A DNA stretch of 64,000 bases from Roseiarcus sp963721905 (GTDB lineage Bacteria > Pseudomonadota > Alphaproteobacteria > Rhizobiales > Beijerinckiaceae): positions 1-64,000 of the forward strand of contig CAVRMF010000025.1 of assembly GCA_963721905.1 (NCBI GenBank), given 5' to 3'. A program made the translations under genes and the position numbers. Positions 44,056 through 53,336 of the stretch are shown here, piece by piece. The notes beneath the pieces were generated by a model. It saw only the letters and a program-made list of their open reading frames with translations, ran no database searches and had not been told where the DNA came from. Every line of letters starts with the position of its first letter. Positions within the stretch are counted from its first letter, which is position 1.

Positions 44056-44151
44056 CGGACGAGCGACGCGGTAGAGGATCTGTCCCTTCGGCAATCCTCT
44101 GCTCTCGCGCGCCAGAATGATCAAAGGCGCAAGCCGCCCCGATCCGCCGTT

Positions 44152-45204
44152 TCATTGGTCCGGCGGTCTGCCCTCGCGCGCTTCGGGATCGCTTGGCTGT
44201 CCGAAGGCCTCGACGAGCGCGCTCAGCCGAGCCACGACCGCAGCGAAACTCGATAGCGACTGGAACTGGGTCACGATCAGGGAAAAGGCGGCGACGAGTG
44301 TCGAGAAGGCCATCGCCGACTGGGTGATCACGCCGAACTCGATTTTCCCTTCAATGAAGGCGGGAGCGATGATGAGCGCCGGGATGATCTGGATCATCCA
44401 ATTGTAGCCGGTGGTGAAGAACCCCACATTGCGGTTGATTGAGGTGATCTTCCGAAAATTGGCGATGAGATCGTCGAGCCGGGCGAGCAACTGCGCCGTT
44501 TGCGCGTCCTCTTCTCGCGTCAGCATGATGGCTTCGGCGTTGTCGCGCACATGGATGAGCCCGGAGCGGAAGCTCGCTTCCTTGTCGAGCTGGTCGTAGT
44601 TCAGCCTGATCAGCGGGCGCCCGAGCACGATCGTGAAGAACGAGCCGCCCGCCGCGTAGAGCACCGCAACGCCGAAGAGCAACGGGCTGATCGTCCACAA
44701 AACATCTGTGAAAGCAACGATCGTGAAGGCGCTGTTGAGCCCCATGAGCACGAAAGAGAGCGTGGTCACCGTAAAGGCGCGAACGTCCTCGGAGATGCGC
44801 TGGTCGGGATTGGCGACGGCTCCCGAAACATCAAGGCGATGGAAGGTTCCGTCAGCAAGGTAGTTGCGAACGCTCCGGCGGGTCAAATTGTCACGCCACA
44901 AGAGCCCCAGCCGCTCCTCGCCGAAGCGGGCGATGACCGCGACAAGGGTCGAGGCGGCGAAAACCCCGACATAAAAAAGGGCCTGCCTGACGAAGCCGGA
45001 CATGTCCCGATCCGCAATCGCGGTCATGAAATTCCGGCCGACATAGCTGTTGACGACGTTCAGCGCATTCGCTGCGCAGAGGAGCAGGACCAGCGCGGCG
45101 AAGATGAGCTTGGCCTTCCAGCCGACCTCGGACTGCGCAAAGGCTCTGACCGCGCGCACGAACCGCGTTCCGGTCGTCTTCAGCGGAATGGCCTGCGCAT
45201 CCAT
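44152..45204 (-). CDS. SbmA/BacA-like ABC membrane domain protein lacking an ATPase
   Basis: 350-aa transmembrane-domain protein of the ABC_membrane_2/SbmA-BacA-BclA group. Six or so membrane helices are visible (KLIFAALVLLLCAANALNVV; AFTIVAFTDVLWTISPLLFGV region), with LGLLWRDNLTRRSVRNYL and NPDQRISEDVRAFT as in BclA/YddA. It ends at ALVEAFGQPSDPEAREGRP where YddA/BclA would continue into a nucleotide-binding domain; no ATPase follows. Peptide or long-chain substrate uptake is inferred. It may function as a proton-driven SbmA-like carrier or be truncated. Confidence 0.8.
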   Translation of the reverse strand: MDAQAIPLKTTGTRFVRAVRAFAQSEVGWKAKLIFAALVLLLCAANALNVVNSYVGRNFMTAIADRDMSGFVRQALFYVGVFAASTLVAVIARFGEERLGLLWRDNLTRRSVRNYLADGTFHRLDVSGAVANPDQRISEDVRAFTVTTLSFVLMGLNSAFTIVAFTDVLWTISPLLFGVAVLYAAGGSFFTIVLGRPLIRLNYDQLDKEASFRSGLIHVRDNAEAIMLTREEDAQTAQLLARLDDLIANFRKITSINRNVGFFTTGYNWMIQIIPALIIAPAFIEGKIEFGVITQSAMAFSTLVAAFSLIVTQFQSLSSFAAVVARLSALVEAFGQPSDPEAREGRPPDQ

Positions 45205-45502
45205 GAATTATCTTTTGGCCGATCCGTTGATCCCGCAGCGACCGATTGAAGCCGGACTTTACTGCGATGTCCCGACCGCGGCTAGCATGGGCGCGAAGAT
45301 CGGCGGAGTAAGACGAAGAGGCCGGCGGCGTTGTCTAAATGTCATGGGAGGCGCACAATCTAGGCTCGGGGGCGTTCGCGATCAGCGGGCGCTGCGGAGG
45401 GACGCGCGGCGATCCTGAGCCGTGATAGGGGCGGGTCGTTCGAGATCGGGCGACAGTCGGCGGCATGAACCGCCGAGCCAAGGGAGGCGACAGGAGGTCA
45501 TC

Positions 45503-47911
45503 ATGGCCAAGGCATTGTCGGAGAGCGAGTCCGCGCTGATCGACGCCTACTGGCGTGCGGCGAATTATCTGTCCGTCGGACAGATCTATCTCTTCGACAA
45601 CCCGCTCCTGAAAGTCCCGTTGTCGGAGAACCACGTCAAGCCGCGCCTGCTCGGGCATTGGGGCACGACGCCCGGCCTCAACTTCATCTATGTGCATCTC
45701 AATCGGCTGATCAAAAAGCTCGACCTTGACATGATCTACATCACCGGCCCCGGCCATGGCGGGCCGGGGCTGGTCGCCAACGCTTATCTCGAGGGGACCT
45801 ACAGCGAGGTCTATCCCAACGTCTCGCAGGACGAGGAGGGGATGAAGAAGCTCTTCACCCAGTTCTCGTTCCCCGGCGGAATCCCGAGCCATGTCGCGCC
45901 CGAGACGCCAGGCTCGATCCATGAGGGCGGCGAGCTCGGCTACGCGATCTCGCACGCCTACGGCGCGGCGTTCGACAACCCCGACCTTATCGTCGCCTGC
46001 GTGATCGGGGACGGCGAGGCGGAGACGGGGCCGCTCGCCACGGGCTGGCACTCGAACAAGTTCCTCAATCCCGTGCGCGACGGCGCCGTGCTGCCGATCC
46101 TGCACCTCAACGGCTACAAGATCGCCAATCCGACGGTTCTCGCGCGCATCCCGCATGAGGAGCTCGAAGCCCTGATGCGCGGCTACGGCTACGCGCCGCA
46201 TTTCGTCGAGGGCGACGATCCCAAGACGATGCACAAGCTAGTGGCGGCGACGCTGGAAAAGGTCATTGACGACATTCGGCGCATCCAGCACGTCGCGCGC
46301 GCCGACGGCTTCTCGAAGCGGCCCGTCTGGCCGATGATCGTCATGCGCACGCCGAAAGGCTGGACCTGCCCCAAGGAGATCGACGGCAAGCGCGAGGAAG
46401 GCTACTGGCGCTCTCATCAGGTGCCGATGAGCGCGATTCGGGGCCACCCCGAGCACGTCCGGATCCTCGAAGCGTGGATGAAGACCTATCGTCCGGAGGA
46501 GCTTTTCGACGAGACCGGCCGCCTTAAAGCCGAACTGGCCGCGCTGGCGCCGTCGGGGACGCGCCGGATGAGCGCCAATCCGCATGCCAACGGCGGTTCG
46601 CTGCTTCGCGAGCTTAGGCTGCCGGACTTCCGGGACTACGCGGTCGAGGTTCCCTCGCCCGGCGCCGTGACAGCGGAGGCGACCCGCGTGATGGGGCAAT
46701 ATCTTCGCGATGTGATGAAGCTCAACCTCGCGGCGCGCAACTTCCGCCTGTTCAGTCCGGACGAGAACAACTCCAACCGCTGGCAGGACGTGCTCGACGT
46801 GACGAACCGCGCCTGGGTCGCCGAGACCGTTTCCTACGACGACCACCTCGCGCCGGATGGACGTGTCATGGAGGTGCTGAGCGAGCATCAATGTCAGGGC
46901 TGGCTCGAGGGCTATCTCCTGACCGGCCGGCACGGCTTCTTCTCCTGCTACGAGGCCTTCATCCACATTATCGATTCCATGTTCAACCAGCACGCCAAGT
47001 GGCTGAAGGTCTGCAACGAGATCGAGTGGCGCCGCCCGATCGCCTCGCTGAACTATCTCCTGTCAAGCCATGTCTGGCGGCAGGACCACAACGGCTTCAG
47101 CCATCAGGATCCCGGCTTCATCGACCACGTGATCAACAAGAAGGCGGAGGTCGTGCGCGTCTATCTGCCGCCGGACGCCAACACGCTCCTCTCGGTCACC
47201 GATCATTGCCTCAGAAGCCGCAACTACGTGAATGTGGTGGTCGCTGGCAAGCAGGTCGCGCCCCAATGGCTGACCATGGATGAGGCGATCAAGCACTGCA
47301 CCGCTGGCCTCGGCATCTGGGCCTGGGCGAGCAACGATCGGGGTGGCGAGCCGGACGTCGTGATGGCCTGCTGCGGCGACGTACCTACCCTCGAGACCCT
47401 CGCCGCGGTCGAAATCCTGCATGAGCACACGCCGGAGCTCAAGGTCCGGGTGATCAATATCGTCGACCTGATGCGGCTGCAGCCGCCGAGCGAACATCCG
47501 CACGGCATGACCGACCGCGACTTCGACGCGCTGTTCACGACCGACAAGCCGATCATCTTCGCCTTCCACGGCTATCCGTGGCTCATCCACCGGCTGACCT
47601 ATCGTCGTAACGGCCACGACAACATTCATGTACGCGGCTACAAGGAAGAGGGCACGACCAGCACGCCCTTCGACATGTGCGTGATGAACGACCTCGACCG
47701 CTTCCATCTGGTCATGGACGTGGTCGACCGCGTGCCTGGCCTCGCCACGCGGGCCGCATACGCCAAACAGGCGCTGCGGGACAAGCTGATCGACCACAAA
47801 GAATATGTCCGCCGCTACGGCGACGACATGCCCGAGATCAAGGACTGGACCTGGGGCGGCCGAACCGCGCATGCCGGCGGCGCGACGTCGACCGAGGGGG
47901 ACAACGTATGA
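45503..47911 (+). CDS. xfp: Xylulose-5-phosphate/fructose-6-phosphate phosphoketolase
   Basis: 802 aa from ATG 45503 (AGGAGG 7 nt upstream). This thiamine-diphosphate enzyme cleaves xylulose 5-phosphate or fructose 6-phosphate with phosphate to acetyl phosphate plus triose or erythrose phosphate. Present are GHWGTTPGLNFIYVHLNRL near 50, GPGHGGPG near 84, SHVAPETPGSIHEGGELGY near 135, the ThDP motif GDGEAETGPLATGWHSNKF near 172 and LSEHQCQGWLEGY. The length matches the bacterial family. It starts a run of carbon genes; no acetate kinase or phosphotransacetylase follows. Confidence 0.96.
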   Translation: MAKALSESESALIDAYWRAANYLSVGQIYLFDNPLLKVPLSENHVKPRLLGHWGTTPGLNFIYVHLNRLIKKLDLDMIYITGPGHGGPGLVANAYLEGTYSEVYPNVSQDEEGMKKLFTQFSFPGGIPSHVAPETPGSIHEGGELGYAISHAYGAAFDNPDLIVACVIGDGEAETGPLATGWHSNKFLNPVRDGAVLPILHLNGYKIANPTVLARIPHEELEALMRGYGYAPHFVEGDDPKTMHKLVAATLEKVIDDIRRIQHVARADGFSKRPVWPMIVMRTPKGWTCPKEIDGKREEGYWRSHQVPMSAIRGHPEHVRILEAWMKTYRPEELFDETGRLKAELAALAPSGTRRMSANPHANGGSLLRELRLPDFRDYAVEVPSPGAVTAEATRVMGQYLRDVMKLNLAARNFRLFSPDENNSNRWQDVLDVTNRAWVAETVSYDDHLAPDGRVMEVLSEHQCQGWLEGYLLTGRHGFFSCYEAFIHIIDSMFNQHAKWLKVCNEIEWRRPIASLNYLLSSHVWRQDHNGFSHQDPGFIDHVINKKAEVVRVYLPPDANTLLSVTDHCLRSRNYVNVVVAGKQVAPQWLTMDEAIKHCTAGLGIWAWASNDRGGEPDVVMACCGDVPTLETLAAVEILHEHTPELKVRVINIVDLMRLQPPSEHPHGMTDRDFDALFTTDKPIIFAFHGYPWLIHRLTYRRNGHDNIHVRGYKEEGTTSTPFDMCVMNDLDRFHLVMDVVDRVPGLATRAAYAKQALRDKLIDHKEYVRRYGDDMPEIKDWTWGGRTAHAGGATSTEGDNV

Positions 47912-47965
47912 AGGCGTGGGTCGCCGGCGTCGACCCCGCTTTCGCGCTCTTGATGACGAGGCGCA

Positions 47966-48554
47966 ATGACGGTCAACGACAGCGTGAAAGTGTTCGCCAT
48001 CCGGCACGGGGAGACCGAGTGGAGTTCTCAACGGCCGGCACACCGGGACGACTGACCTCCCTCTGACCGACAATGGTCGAAGGCTCGCGGAGCGAATGCG
48101 GCCGGCGCTGATGAAGACGAGCTTTGCGCTCGTACTCGTCAGTCCGATGCGGCGGGCGAGGGAAACCTGCGACCTCGCGGGCTTAGGAAGAGAGGCCGTC
48201 GTCGACTACGATCTGATGGAATGGAACTACGGCGCCTACGAGGGACTGACCTCCGATGAGATCAAGGAGAGGTCGCCCGGCTGGATGATCTTCCGCGACG
48301 GATGCCCGGACGGCGAGATGCCCGAGGAGGTGGGGGCCCGGACGGATCGAGTCATCGCCCGGGCGCGCGCGGCTGAAGGAAATGTCGCGCTATTCGCCTA
48401 TGGGCATGTCCTGCGCGTGCTGGCGGCGCGTTGGATCGGCTTCTCCGCCGCGGCGGGTCGGCACTTCCTTTTGGATACTGGCATGTTGAGCGTACTTGGC
48501 GACTATCAGGGCTCGCCGGCGGTCGAGACCTGGAACGGAGCCTTCGTCGGTTAG
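47966..48554 (+). pseudogene. Phosphoglycerate-mutase-like histidine phosphatase, frameshifted
   Basis: 195 codons if one base is removed near 48025 (TT in GAGTGGAGTTCTC). The first 20 residues (VKVFAIRHGETEWS, with the phospho-His RHG motif) are in one frame. The rest (GTTDLPLTDNG shifted, then SPMRRARETCDLAG, EWNYGAYEG, YGHVLRVLAARW) continue in the +1 frame. It reads as a histidine-phosphatase-superfamily sugar-phosphate phosphatase or mutase. Either a real inactivation or a one-base sequencing error; ftsI shows a similar lesion. Confidence 0.82.
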
Positions 48555-48629
48555 AGGCCGGCGCTGCTTCGCGTGCAGTATGTTCGCTCGTCGCGACTGG
48601 ATAACGTTCTCGACAGTGGGAGGAACGGG

Positions 48630-49571
48630 GTGAAGATCGGAATCGTCGGCGCCGGACAGGTCGGCGCCACCGCCGCTTACGCCATGATGATGCGTGGCGT
48701 CGGTTCGGAGATCGTGCTCGTCGACCGCAATGCAGATCTGGCGGTGGCCCAGGCGCGCGACATTCTGGATGCCGCTGCTCTTGCGGACCCTCTCCGGATT
48801 CGGGCGGGGGAGTTGGCCGATCTCGAGAGCGCGCGCGTCGTCGTACTCGCGGCTGGCGTCAACCAGAGGCCTGGCGAGAGCCGATTGGACCTCCTGTCGC
48901 GCAACGCCGAAATCTTCGCCGAGATCGTGCCGGCAGTGCTTGTGGCGGTAGCCGATCCTATCTTTCTGGTGGCGACCAATCCCCTCGACGTCATGACCCA
49001 GATTGTGACTGTCCTCGCCGGCCGGCATGGTGTCGCGCCGGAACGTGTGATCGGGTCCGGTACGATCCTCGACTCCGCCCGATTCCGCACGCTGCTCGCG
49101 GCACATGTCGGAATCAACCCCGCATATATCGATGCCCGTGTGCTGGGCGAACATGGCGACACCCAGGTCTTGCACTGGTCGGGCGCAGTGGCTGGCAATC
49201 TATCGCTGACGGAGGCGGCCCGGCAGATGGGGCGGGAACTGACGAATGCCGACCGCAGCCGCATCGATACTGCGGTGCGAGGCGCCGCTCATGCTATCAT
49301 CCGGGGCAAAGGAGCGACTTGGTTCGGCATCGGCGCCGGACTCGCCCAGATGGCTCAGGCCATTGAGGGTGACGAGCGCGCGTTGCTCACCTGCTCCATG
49401 TTGACCGCCGAGTGCCAGGGCGTGCGCGAGGTGGCCCTGTCGCTGCCGCGCGTGCTCGGCGCGGGCGGCGTCGTGAAGACTCTCACGCCAAAACTCGATG
49501 CTGCGGAGAGTGACGCGCTGAAGCGGAGCGCGGAGATCTTGAAGGAGGCGGCTGAAGGGGTGCGCTTCTAG
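48630..49571 (+). CDS. ldh: L-lactate dehydrogenase
   Basis: 313 aa from GTG 48630 (GGGAGG upstream); the longer frame lacks a ribosome site. NAD-binding KIGIVGAGQVGATAAYAM (1-18), Asp in VLVDRN, substrate Arg in ESRLDLLSRN, VATNPLDVMTQ and the active-site GEHGDTQVLHWSG with catalytic His are all present. The substrate-specificity segment GVNQRPGESR (Gln preceding Arg) indicates lactate rather than malate dehydrogenase. It oxidises NADH to lactate, with fermentation likely alongside xfp. Confidence 0.9.
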   Translation: MKIGIVGAGQVGATAAYAMMMRGVGSEIVLVDRNADLAVAQARDILDAAALADPLRIRAGELADLESARVVVLAAGVNQRPGESRLDLLSRNAEIFAEIVPAVLVAVADPIFLVATNPLDVMTQIVTVLAGRHGVAPERVIGSGTILDSARFRTLLAAHVGINPAYIDARVLGEHGDTQVLHWSGAVAGNLSLTEAARQMGRELTNADRSRIDTAVRGAAHAIIRGKGATWFGIGAGLAQMAQAIEGDERALLTCSMLTAECQGVREVALSLPRVLGAGGVVKTLTPKLDAAESDALKRSAEILKEAAEGVRF

Positions 49572-49768
49572 AAGGGTTACGCATTGGCGGGCACGAAAGC
49601 GGTCCCAGCCTTTCAAGCAAACGCCATTCCTGCACGCGAATTGGGTCATACGGCCAGCGGCGCCCAAAGAAATGCGTCGCGAAGGCGTCACGAGGAGACT
49701 CTACCAAGGTTCGTTGGCGATCTTGGTTAAGAGGGGCGTCGTCTCTACCGCATGTAGCCGAGGGAAAA

Positions 49769-52357
49769 ATGGCCACTACGCGGGCGCCAAGTACCGCAGA
49801 GGTCCCTGTTGCGGCGCCTATGAGTGGCAGAAGAGGGAACGAGGGCGGATCGATGGAGAGCAACCCGAAGGCTTTCGACAAGGCGGAGCAAAGTTCACTC
49901 GACGCCGACGAGCTCCTGCAGCAATACGGCGTCGGCTCGGCGCCCTTCGCCGGAGCGCCGGACGCGCTCTATGAGCGGCGCATGAAGTTCGACAATGTCG
50001 TCGAGCTCGAGTCCGCCAACTCGCGAGAGCGCTACAAAGCCGCCGCCCGCGCGGTGAGAGACATTCTTTCGGAGCGTTGGCTTGAGACGGACAAGACCTA
50101 CGCGCGCCAGAATCCAAAGCGGGTCTACTATGTCTCGATCGAGTTTCTCATCGGGCGCTCGCTCGGCAATAACGTCCTGAACCTCATGCTCGATCCGATA
50201 GTCGGGCGGAGTTTTGACAGCCGCGAGTGGTGAGAGATCCTTCACGAGGAGCCGGATGCGGGTCTGGGCAATGGCGGCCTCGGCCGGCTGGCGGCCTGTT
50301 TCCTCGACTCGATGGCGACGATGCAGTTGCCGGCGATGGGCTACGGATTGCGCTACGAGCATGGCATCTTCCAGCAGAAAATTCGCAACGGCTGGCAGGT
50401 GGAGCGTCCGGACAACTGGCTGAGTTATCCCGATCCGTGGGAGGTGGTGCGCCCCGCCGAGAGCGTCGACGTGACGTTCGGCTGCTCGTTCGAATTGCGC
50501 GCCGGGGCGCTGCGGATGATTCCGAACAGCCCCTCGACGCTGGTCGGCATCCCCTATGACCGGCCGGTGGTCGGCTACGGCGGCAAGACGGTCAACACGC
50601 TTCGTTTGTGGAGCGCGACGGCCGCCCACGGGTTCGACTTTCAGCGGTTCAGCGGCGGCGATTTCGTCGCCTCGATCGCCGAAGCGCTGAACGCCGAATC
50701 ACTGTCCCGCGTCCTTTATCCGGACGACCACACGCCGCAAGGGCGCGAACTGCGGCTGATGCAGGAATATTTCCTCGTCGCCTGTTCGCTCGCCGACGCC
50801 ATTCGCAGGTTTCGCGAGTCGAATACCGACTGGCAGACGCTGCCGGACAAGGTCGCCATGCAGCTCAACGACACCCATCCGAGCCTTGCCGTGCCTGAAC
50901 TCATGCGAATTCTGCTCGACGGGGCGCATCTCAGTTGGGACGAGGCGTGGGACATCACGCGGAAGACGCTCGCCTACACCAACCATACGCTGCTGCCCGA
51001 GGCGCTGGAGCGCTGGCCGGTCGAATGGATGCAGTTCCTCATTCCGCGCCAGCTCGAGATCATCTTCGAGATCAACCGCCGGCTGCTCGACGATATTCGC
51101 GCCCGCTTTCCCGGCGACGCCGGGCGCGCGGCCCGAACGAGCCTTATCGAGGAAGGGCCGACGAAGCACATCCGCATGGCGAACCTCGCGATCGTCGGCT
51201 CTCACAGCACCAACGGCGTGGCCTCGATCCATTCCGAACTCCTGCGCAAGACGACGGTCAAAGACCTCGCCGAGGCGTTTCCCGAACGCTTCAGTAACAA
51301 GACCAACGGGGTCACGCCGAGACGTTGGCTGCGACTTGCAAATCCCTCCCTCGCCGAAACGATCTCGGCCGCCATCGGCAATTCCTGGATCGTCGACCTC
51401 GCAGAATTGCAAAAGCTCCGGCCGTTGACGTCGGACGCTGCGTTCCGGGCGGACGTTCAGAAAGCCCAGCGCGTGGCCAAGGCCCGTTTCGCCGACTGGG
51501 TCAAGAGGCATACGGACGTTGTCGTCGATCCGGACACCATCTTCGATTGCCAGATCAAGCGCATTCACGAATACAAGCGCCAGCTGCTCAATGCGCTGAG
51601 GATCGTCGTTCTCTATCAGCGGCTGCGCGAGAATCCTGACCTGGCCATGCCGTCGCGGACCTTTTTCTTCGCCGGCAAGGCGGCGCCTGCGTACGAACTG
51701 GCGAAAGTCATCATCAAGTTCATCAACAATCTGGCGCACACGATCGACAGCGATCCTGCGGTTCGCGGCAAGCTCAACGTGGTGTTCCTGCCGGAAGACA
51801 ATGTCACGCTCGCCGAGCGCTGCATTCCCGCCGCCGACGTCTCGAACCAGATCTCGACGGCCGGATATGAGGCGAGCGGCACCAGCAACATGAAATTCAT
51901 GATGAACGGGGCGCTGACGCTCGGCACACGCGACGGCGCCACCATCGAGATGGCGGAGGAGGCGGGGGAAGAGAATTTCTTCCTGTTCGGCCTCACGGCG
52001 GAGGAAGTCGCAAACAGCCGCCCTTGGTACAGCCCCTATTGGCATTATCAAAACGAGCCGGAAACGCGGAAAGCGCTCGACTTGATCTTTTCCGATCATT
52101 TCAGCCGCGACGAGCCGGGGATCTTCGAGCCGCTGCGCGGCGCGCTCTTGACCCACGGCGACCAGTTCATGCACCTGGCCGACCTGACCTCCTACCTTCG
52201 GGCCGACGGGGCGCTCTGCGACCTCTATCGCAAGCCTGACGATTGGACGCGCAAGGTCATTCTCAACATCGCAGGCTCGGGAAAATTTTCCAGCGACCGC
52301 ACCATCTCGGAATACGCCAAGGAGATCTGGGGCGCCCGAGCTTGTGCGGTCACCTAG
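49769..52357 (+). pseudogene. glgP: Glycogen phosphorylase with in-frame TGA
   Basis: 862 codons, read from ATG 49769 (GAGGG upstream; ATG 49853 is an alternative). Codon 155 at 50231 is TGA in an otherwise continuous frame: SREW, stop, EILHEEPDAGLGNGGLGRLAACFLDSMAT. The rest is intact, including YGLRYEHGIFQQ, NDTHPSLAVPELMR, the pyridoxal-phosphate Lys region SNMKFMMNGALTLGTRDGA and RIHEYKRQLLNAL. The enzyme would release glucose 1-phosphate from glycogen. A fragment might be made from ATG 50312. Nonsense mutation or sequencing error cannot be separated here. Confidence 0.88.
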
Positions 52358-52880
52358 CAAGTAAGACGAGCCCGCTCAGTACGACCTAAAAAAGATAACA
52401 AGTTCTTTGGGAAAGTCGAATTTTGTGGTAGGGTAGTGTTCTCTCCCAGCGGCGCGTAAAGAGCGTTTGGAAAGTGTGTAACTGCGGTCAAATTTCTCTA
52501 ACATTGTCGATCCGTATCCGGGCGCTAGTTTCGTTGTCTCCGATTTCAACCCGAACGAAAAAGCAGGCCCGAAATGGCGCCGCAAGCCTTTGAAAGCATG
52601 CGATCAGCGCCGATTCTCGGGAGCGCGTGTTTGCGGCGGGACCGGTCGCCTCGATCAGCTTGAGGAGCGCCTGCAAACCGCGGCCCTAACGGAAGTTTAA
52701 CCTTAACAACCCCTAATGGCGCCCGGGGCGGCTCCAGGGGGCGGGAACCCCCTCGGCTTCGTTGACGCCCATGGGGTCCCATGCTATCCCACGCCATCCC
52801 GCTAATGGAGCGCGCGCGCGCGCCGACGCCGCCGAGAACCGCTCGCGCGGCCGCGGCGGTTCAGCGCGTCGAGGCGTGCT
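52358..52880. other. Upstream region of the dcw operon
   Basis: About 520 bases between glgP and mraZ. The part near 52376-52510 is AT-richer. TTTAACCTTAAC occurs at 52697, and the MraZ boxes are at 52777. No coding frame is supported. It presumably holds the main dcw promoter. Confidence 0.5.
52777..52801. promoter_or_regulatory. mraZ: MraZ-type operator, three 10-bp-spaced boxes
   Basis: TCCCA (52777), TCCCA (52787) and TCCCG (52797) repeat every 10 bp, i.e. TGGGA/CGGGA with 5-nt spacers on the minus strand. Spaced TGGGN triple repeats are the known MraZ binding site. They lie about 80 nt before mraZ, as expected for autorepression of the dcw operon. Confidence 0.8.
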
Positions 52881-53336
52881 GTGGATCGCTTCCTGTCGCA
52901 TTTCACCAATCGCTTCGACGCCAAGGGCCGCGTCTCGATCCCGGCGCCGTTCCGGCAGGTTCTGGCGAAGGATGGCTTCGAGGGCGTCTACGCCTATCCG
53001 TCGCTGGATCAGCCGGCGCTCGACTGCGGGGGGCAGAAACTGCTGGCGGAGATCGACGCGCTGCTCGCGACGATGCCGCCCTGGTCGGCGGCCCGCGACG
53101 CCTTCGCGACGGCGCTGCTCGGCACGAGCGAGATCCTGCGGATGGACGCGGAGGGCCGCGTGTCGCTCGACGAGGGCCTGAAGGGGGCGCTGGGACTCGG
53201 CGACGTGGCGGTCTTTGTGGGGCTGGGGCACAAATTCCAGATCTGGGAGCCGTCACGCTTCCAGGCGCATCTCGAAGGATCGCGCCAGCGCGTGAGGGCG
53301 CTAAGAGCCGAGCGCGACGGCGAGGCGCCCGCATGA
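52881..53336 (+). CDS. mraZ: Division/cell wall cluster transcriptional repressor MraZ
   Basis: 151 aa, GTG start. Two SpoVT/AbrB-like halves are visible: FDAKGRVSIPAPFRQVL near 12-28 and MDAEGRVSLDEGLKGALGLGDVAVFVGLG near 93-121. FQIWEPSRFQAH follows. MraZ binds repeats in its own promoter; matching boxes are at 52777. First gene of the dcw operon. It overlaps rsmH by 4 nt (ATGA). Confidence 0.93.
   Translation: MDRFLSHFTNRFDAKGRVSIPAPFRQVLAKDGFEGVYAYPSLDQPALDCGGQKLLAEIDALLATMPPWSAARDAFATALLGTSEILRMDAEGRVSLDEGLKGALGLGDVAVFVGLGHKFQIWEPSRFQAHLEGSRQRVRALRAERDGEAPA

Noticed and set aside
47908..48066. Overlapping 52-codon frame at the xfp stop
   Set aside because: ATGA overlap looks suggestive, but the residues match no family and overlap the start of the phosphatase frame.
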